Assembly: GCA_003339415.1 (NCBI GenBank)
Contig: PDHQ01000024.1
Location: 1-64,000 of the forward strand
Length of the DNA stretch: 64,000 nt
Source of the DNA: Ophiocordyceps camponoti-saundersi (nom. inval.)
Taxonomy: Eukaryota; Ascomycota; Sordariomycetes; Hypocreales; Ophiocordycipitaceae
Reading direction: 5' to 3'
Shown: positions 57,901 to 64,000 of the stretch, in pieces
Position numbering within the stretch: the first letter of the stretch is position 1
Layout: each line of letters opens with the position of its first letter
Notes under the pieces: generated by a model
The model's input: only the letters and a program-made list of their open reading frames with translations
Told to the model about the DNA's origin: nothing
Databases searched by the model: none
Translations under genes and position numbers: made by a program

Positions 57901-60900
57901 CCCAACCGTTAACCTTGAGGATCCTGTTCCAGTCACTGATCCGTTCATCCGTCATCGGCTCGCCCCCGCCTGTCGGTCTGTCATCAGCTGCGGTATCCCA
58001 GGCGCCTGCCTGTTCAAGGACGAGGACATGTCCGTCAGCGCGCAGCATTTTGCCAGTCTTCTCGAGAACTTGCATCATATCAGCTTCTTCCATCTGAGCG
58101 GGGAGGTGTAAGATGACGAGATCTGTGCTTTGCAGCGACCCCTCTGGAACGTTCCCGGTGGGCTTGCTGATATCTGAGAGCTGGAAAGCCGTTTGGGAGG
58201 TGGCTCCGTACTTGGCCCGGGCCGTGTCGACGGCTTCGGCATCGCTATTTACGAAGCTGTAGCTACCGAAGGCATTGCGGGCCTTGGATTCAGTCGAGAT
58301 TCCCTCAAGCCAGACGCTCGCGGAATCTCCAGTCAGCAAGGATGCCTCGACAACCCTGGCATTCGGCTTTTTGTGAGCGATCAGTTCGGCAATATCCTGG
58401 ACCTTGTCCCATCCGCGGGAATCGCCAGCCGCGCAGGCCTGGGGACTGAACGTGACGTCAGGTTTCCAGAACAGTCTGCAATAGCGATGCGCAGCGTAGG
58501 GCGTGTCGTGGAAGTCTACCGAATGGTAGCGCAGACCATCCATCTTTAGCATCAGGTCTCCAGTCTCGGAATCGTAGATCTTGGCAATGGACGAGTAGTC
58601 TTTGGCTAGGTCGACCCGTCCAATGCCAACGAAGACGGATTCTGACACTGAAATAGCGCGGCCTGCGCTCTCCACGCCTGCGCGTACAACCATGTCGTCT
58701 ATCCTGGCGGGGACGAGGAGGGCATTGACGCTGCTCCTGATGCCGCGCCATAGCCCCGGGAAACAAGATTGTAAGCATCCGTCCAAGGCTGTGGGGTGCA
58801 TGAGGTAGCGAGACTGGGTATATTTCGAAGGCGGGGGGAGGATATCGACCATCGCTCTCGACTTTCTCGACCCGGACGTGGCTTCGACCATGGTGAGCTT
58901 CTGGAACGATTTGCCGAAAGTGTAGCCGACATCGGAAAGCGCCTCGTGCCACAGACTGCCTGGCTTCGGGTGTTGCAAGGGCGAGATGTCGAATGGCTTG
59001 GCAACACTGGCCGAGTCTTCTTCGACACGGATTTGACCTTTGCAGTGATCGATCCAAGACGACTCGCCTCTGGAGCGGACGACCCAATGAGACCATGAGT
59101 TTTTCTGGCCCATGTGGGGCGCCAGGGTTAGCATGACCCTCTTCGTCTTACCTTCCTCCAGGATCAGAGCTCTGTCGAAGGAGACGTTTCGCAGCCGAAT
59201 CTGTTGGTCGTTTCTGAGCTCCGTCGTCAACTCCAGCCGCAGCATAGCATCCGTCTGCATCATGGCTTCCACTGCCATGCACATATATCCGGCTGCTGGG
59301 AACACAATATCGGTCCCGAGACAGTGATCTCGAAGCCAAGGAAGGTCCTCGAGTCTGAGCGTCTTCTTAAAAACGGGAGCCTGCCAAGCTGAGCCGAGGA
59401 CCTTGGACCCGAGCAGGTCATGTTCGGCGAACGGTTTGTCTCTCCATTCTCTGCTGGCTTCGTTTTCGTACCAGTATTCCGTGTCATGATTCCAGGAGTA
59501 GTTTGGGAGATCAGTGAGCAGCTTGCGAACGTCGCCGGTGCCGTTGACGACGGTGAGATCGATGCCGTGGCCGGCAAGGAAGAGTCGACCGCTGACATCA
59601 AAGATTGCCCTTTCCGCTCCTTGGCCGCGCGTCATAGCCGCGCAGTACTGCACGTCGGAGCCGCCACGGGGGAGCCTCTTCTTGATCTGTGCAGTGGGGC
59701 CGGCCATGGCATTGCTAGGCCCAATTTCGATCAGGAAGTCTGGAGCATTCTCCTTGTCTGATAACATCTCGTAGAGAGCCTGATCGAACAGGACCGGCTG
59801 TAACAAGTTCTTGCTCCAGTAGTCGATATCTGTCAAGCAGTTGATGAGATTGCCGTTCACGGAAGAAAACATTTTGACCTCGTTGTCACCGTGGGGCTGG
59901 AAGGCCGAAAAGGCTTCGGCTAGGAGGCACCTTCTGTTCTCATCGACGGCCGCCGCCATGAAGGGTGAGTGGTATGCCATGTCGACTCTCAGCATCCGGG
60001 CCATGACCTTGTCAGCGACGAGTTCTTCACGCAGAGCCTCGAGATCGACGAGAGTACCCGACAGGGTGACACTGGTCGGGCTATTGTAGCAAGCAACAGT
60101 GATTGCGGAGGGCTTAGCCAGTGCAGCCTTGGCGATGTAGTCCCGCGCTTCCTGCCCCCCAAGGCCGACGGCCATCATGCCCATCTTGCACGGCTGGGCC
60201 CCCCGCGAAGCTTTGGCAGCATAGCCGCGGTAGTAGGCGGCCTTGATGGCATTGTCCTCGGACAGCAGACCGGCCGCGTGGGCAGCGGCAATCTCTCCGG
60301 AGGAATGGCCGACCACGGACCGAGCCGTGACGCCCCAAGTGCGGAAGACGGTCAATATGGCGATCTGGAGGGCTGTGGTGAGCGGCTGCGAGAATTCGGC
60401 TTCGCCTAGCTTTTCAGGGCTCCTAGCCTCGTATAGCTCGTTCAGCAGCGACCACGAGGGGGGGTGCAGGAGGCCTTGCAAGACCCTATCGAGACGTTCA
60501 ATGGTCGCCCTGGCCTCGGGGAAGTTGTCGATAAGACTGCGGCCCATCTCAGGCCATTGAGCACCCTGTCCCGTGAAGATGAAGCCGATCCTCGGCCGCC
60601 CTAGCTTCTTCTTACCATGGACGATGGAGCCTGTGTCCAGTGCAAGGTCCTTGGTGACCAGGTAGCCTCGATGAAAATGGCGAGTGCGCCTTTCGGAAAG
60701 AGTGTTGGCAAGCGTCGGCAAGTCCACGTTGACGCGAGGGTCCAACAAGTGCTCGCGGAGCGACTCAGCAAATGACTTGACAGAGCCATCATCATTGGCA
60801 GAAAATACTAGGACATGAGGCCTTGCGGCTTTCACGGGCTTCTCTGAGTCTTTGCCCGAGTCTTTGGCAAAGGACGAAGTATGGTTTTGCATCTCCTTGG

Positions 60901-62311
60901 GAACCTCATCGACGATTACGTGTGCGTTGGAACCGCCGAAGCCAAACGAGTTGATGCTGGCACGTCGCAGCCCGGCCTGTGCTGGCCAAGGAATTGCATT
61001 CCGGCTTGGGCGAACTCTGCAGCCAACGAAGTCGATATCGGGGTTGGGCTTCACAAAGGTAGGGTTACCCGGGATGCGGCCCTTCTCGAGCGCCAGAATG
61101 GCCTTGATCAAGCCGGAGAGGCCAGCGGCAGGCTCCGAATGGCCAATGTTGCTCTTGATGGAGCCGATGGCCAGCGGGGCGTCATGTCGTCTGGACGGGG
61201 CAAACACCGAGGCCACACTTTTGACCTCGGCGGCATCCCCGATTTGCGTACCGGTTCCGTGCATCTGCCCAGTTCAGCATGGATACTAGAGCGGGACATG
61301 GTCCTGACTCACTTCAACGTAGCCAGTGGCGGACAAGTCATCGATGCCGGCATTGGCATAGGCGGCCAGCGTGGCATCTGCCTGAGCCGGCCAGTTGGGG
61401 TTCGTGATGCCCGGCGTCTTCCCATCGCTGTTTGTTGCCGTGCCGCGAATAATAGCGCGGATCGGATCGCCATCACGCTGAGCGTCCGAGAGCCGCTTCA
61501 GCATAACGCAATTGATGGCCTCGGCCTTGACGTACCCATCGGCCTTGTCATCGAAGGTATGGCAGCGGCCAGACAGTGACCATGCGGTCTCCATGACACC
61601 ATTGTCCTGGGAATGCTCTGGGCTAAGATATAGATTGGCGCCGGCGACCAAGGCCCCAGATATCTCCCCGCTGGACAGGTAACGGCATGCTACGTCCAAG
61701 CCGACGAGAGTGCCGGAACAGCCCGTGTCGAAAGTCATGCTGGGCCCATGTATGTTCAGGAAATGGCTGATACGATTGCTCATCATGGCACGGCTAGTAC
61801 CAACGATAGTAGATGGCACGCGGTCTAGGGGATCTCGGCTCTGCATATCGACAAAGTCGACTAAGAAAGAGCCGACAAAGCAGCCGACAGCCTCGCCGTC
61901 GAGCCTCTCCAGCGTAATTCCAGCGTTCTCCAGGCACTCGTACGTGACCTCGAGCATTTGACGCTGCTGGGGGTCCATGGCGATGGCTTCAATCTTGGCG
62001 ATGCCGAAAAAGGCAGCGTCGAACTTGTGTAGGTCCACACTCTCGAGAAACATGCCGCCAGGCGTGCGCATGAAACCGGGCTTCAAAGGGTCGCCGTAGT
62101 GCGTGTCGAGGCGGAAACGCGAGGCGGGCGGTTTGTTATCCGCGATGCCTCCGCCCTCCAGAAACTCCCACAGGGCATGCGGCGAGTTGCTGTTGCCAGG
62201 GAGGCGACAAGCCATGCCGACGACTGCGATCGGCTCCTGTACATATCGCTTCAACGGCTGTGGCTGGCTCGACATGGAGTGAGCGAGGACGTGAGTGCCA
62301 TTGAGAGCCAT
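54948..62311 (-). CDS. Highly reducing type I polyketide synthase
   Basis: Three exons, complement of 62311-61313, 61264-56408 and 56345-54948, about 2417 aa; introns of 48 nt (GTGAGT/GGGCAG) and about 62 nt. The second acceptor is ambiguous between ATGAAG and AAGAAG, one residue apart. Domains in order: KS (about 25-450; Cys198 in DTGCSG, His335 in MHGTGTQ, His375 in SNIGHSEP); malonyl-AT (about 555-880; Ser654 in GHSSGE); DH (about 945-1250; His980 in HCLGTDIVFP, Asp1161 in HPTALDGCLQ); a vestigial methyltransferase region (about 1285-1420) without the SAM-binding Gly motif; ER (about 1680-1990; HSATGGLGMA); KR (about 2020-2200; Tyr2169 and Asn2173 in NYAAANAF); ACP (Ser2364 in GIDSLVALEM). 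It should iteratively build a reduced, unmethylated polyketide chain. There is no thioesterase, so release needs a partner. The product is unknown. An internal Met13 is an alternative start. Confidence 0.93.
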
Positions 62312-64000
62312 GATTTGGGGCGTGGAGGTGCTTGAGAAAGTCGGGTCAAAAGAAAACAGAAAAGAAGTATTGGGATAAAGATGGAGTGGTAGTCAACTAT
62401 CGTGAGAGGTGGATCGTATGTAAGTACGGACTGGTTCTGGCGGGAGGAACGCAAACGAGGTCCTCTTCTCTTTTATGATCAGCCTGTCTTTGGCTGAACA
62501 ACAGTTGTCGAAGAATCATCCGATGCATCGGAGACAAGACGCTGGAGGATGTATGTGTAGGTATGTATGTGCATATGTATGTCTTGTATGTATGTATGCA
62601 TGTTCATTGCAGAAGCCGGTCAGGCCTCAGATATAAATGATAATCAGTCAGGCCGTCTCAATCACCACGTAATAAGTTCACAAGCAGGGTTTATCGAGAG
62701 ATGCTTCGTGTTCCCCAAGGCTTCATACCTTCCTATTAGGCAATTCCGCCATCTACCTACTAAGCAGTATGAAGGAGCTCGAGCTTGACTTTGAGACGGG
62801 CCGGAACGCTGTGTGATGACCTCTATGCCGTCCCAAGAACTTCATCTTAGACTCGTTATTCAACCCTAGCCCTGGAACCTTTACCATGGATGAATGCAGT
62901 CTCAAGGCCTTTTCCGAATCGTCCTTTCTTCGTGGCATTATCAATCTTTGATTGTCAAAGGAACGCACGATGTAAGCCCTCTTCTTGCTGCTATCCTCCA
63001 GGGAAAGGGGTGCTTTCTCTCGTCCAAAGACGCGAGCCACTGCGTTTCCCATGTCGGTTACCGCTTCGTCCGGGTTGGACATAGACGGTAGGGAGGGTAA
63101 TGAAACGTCATGTACTAACCCTGTATGAATACACGGAGTTATGAGCCAGTCGTTTTCCATGCCCGTCTTGACGACCAAGCTACAACTACAAGGACCCGGC
63201 TGGTATCTTGTGTGTGTTTGGTTTACAGACATGTCATCCAACCGCTCTCAACTCATTCCTGCGCATCGACAGCAAGTCATTCTTCCCATCGTGGGCCGCT
63301 AGCTATGATCAGTTTACTCGCTGTATGTGTTGCCAAGTATCCATCTCCCCGTGAAAGATGTAGAATCTCAGGGCTATAGATAGGTAGTATTGGCAAACAG
63401 GTGAATCATTTGAGAGCATGACCATGTTAGGCTGTGGCGCTTCGATCGATAATCACTTGAAATCGGTGCCCGTGATCCTCTTCACCGTCTTTTGTGTTCC
63501 ACGTCAGCAGCTTCAGTCGCCGTGAGTCAGAACCTCGGAGAGGCGTTTGGCCCGGATCCAGAACATGCCCAAGCCTCACGCCGGCAGCAACCTCGGTGTG
63601 GTACAGAACAGCGGCAAGGTCATTGTTGGCCGTGCCAAGGCTGACCTCGGAGAAGCGGGTGTCACGGGCGACATCTGCACCATCATTGCCTTGATCGTTT
63701 CTCCCTTTAAAAAGCCCCGACTTACGTTGGCCTTGTGAGTGGGATTCTCGGCGTTACCAGCATGGCTGAACCGCTCTTCAGCCATGCTTTCACAAGCGAG
63801 GTCACCTGGCGATGAACCTACATGTACAGACGTTCACCGGGGGGCGGGAGGGGGGGATTGTTTCCCATCCAATCCAGTCCAATTCAAGCGCCGGCCTTGT
63901 CTCCCATCTTTCGGCTGACGCTCTTCCTCAACTGGCTTCATACCAATCTTCCAATCGGAGCTGTTGCCGCCTTTCTGCACACGCCGGCAGCTGCTAGGTA
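62312..64000. other. Region upstream of the PKS, no supported gene
   Basis: Should hold the PKS promoter (62312 onward); ATGT repeats lie at about 62548-62602. A 162-codon minus ORF (62753-63241) and an ATG-less minus frame of over 100 codons (about 63766-63436) that reads like protein (for example AAVLYHTEVAAGVRLGHVLD) may be exon pieces, but no complete model could be built. The window ends before any neighbouring cluster gene is seen. Confidence 0.4.

Noticed and set aside
62753..63241. 162-codon minus ORF upstream of the PKS
   Set aside because: Mixed low-complexity ends and no recognised domain; it could be an exon fragment but there is no support.

Overview
The window is nuclear DNA of a filamentous ascomycete (Pezizomycotina), probably a Sordariomycete. 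Evidence is the short introns (48-124 nt) with GTRNGN donors and CTRAY-like branch points, a highly reducing iterative polyketide synthase, a Neurospora-type mini-metallothionein, and a large block mutated in the style of repeat-induced point mutation (RIP). The order cannot be fixed from the sequence alone; Hypocreales is a guess. One 10-base N gap lies at 54769-54778, between long poly-G runs.

Layout. 1-8.6 kb is gene-poor and full of microsatellites (ATGT/TACA, AG, AC, TA, poly-G). It holds one compact element, 5864-6656, with perfect 165-167 bp terminal direct repeats, which looks like a terminal-repeat retrotransposon in miniature. 8.6-28.5 kb is ordinary gene-bearing DNA. I reconstructed spliced models for a FAM210/DUF1279 mitochondrial protein (-), an unrecognised disordered 522-aa protein (+), a nine-exon secreted MACPF-like protein (-), a 61-aa cysteine-rich secreted peptide (-), an M43 secreted metalloprotease (-), a metallothionein (+), a short-chain dehydrogenase (+), two cysteine-containing secreted proteins (+), a Smr-domain protein (-) and a cysteine-free 127-aa secreted protein (+). 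Six of these eleven begin with a signal peptide, so the stretch is rich in secreted-protein genes.

28.5-54.2 kb is an A+T-dominated island with no intact gene. It holds the remains of a Ty1/copia element (about 29.0-33.9 kb, +) and two copies of one Ty3/gypsy chromovirus family with 411-bp LTRs. The outer copy (34212-52578, +) is interrupted inside its reverse transcriptase by an inner copy (36820-46066, -), with a 5-bp GCTTA target duplication at 36815-36819 and 46067-46071. Both copies carry a further, roughly 3-kb degenerate ORF between pol and the 3' LTR, in antisense to gag-pol. Most in-frame stops sit where Gln or Trp is expected, as C-to-T/G-to-A mutation would produce.

54.9-62.3 kb is a complete three-exon HR-PKS (-; KS-AT-DH-degenerate MT-ER-KR-ACP, about 2417 aa). 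No other biosynthetic gene is visible, so any cluster would have to continue to the right of the window. 62.3-64 kb has no gene I can support.

The visible theme is a RIP-mutated retrotransposon island separating a secondary-metabolite gene from a block of secreted-protein genes, which fits the 'two-speed genome' idea. Splice models were assembled by eye from frame continuity, splice signals and family resemblance; none has transcript support here.
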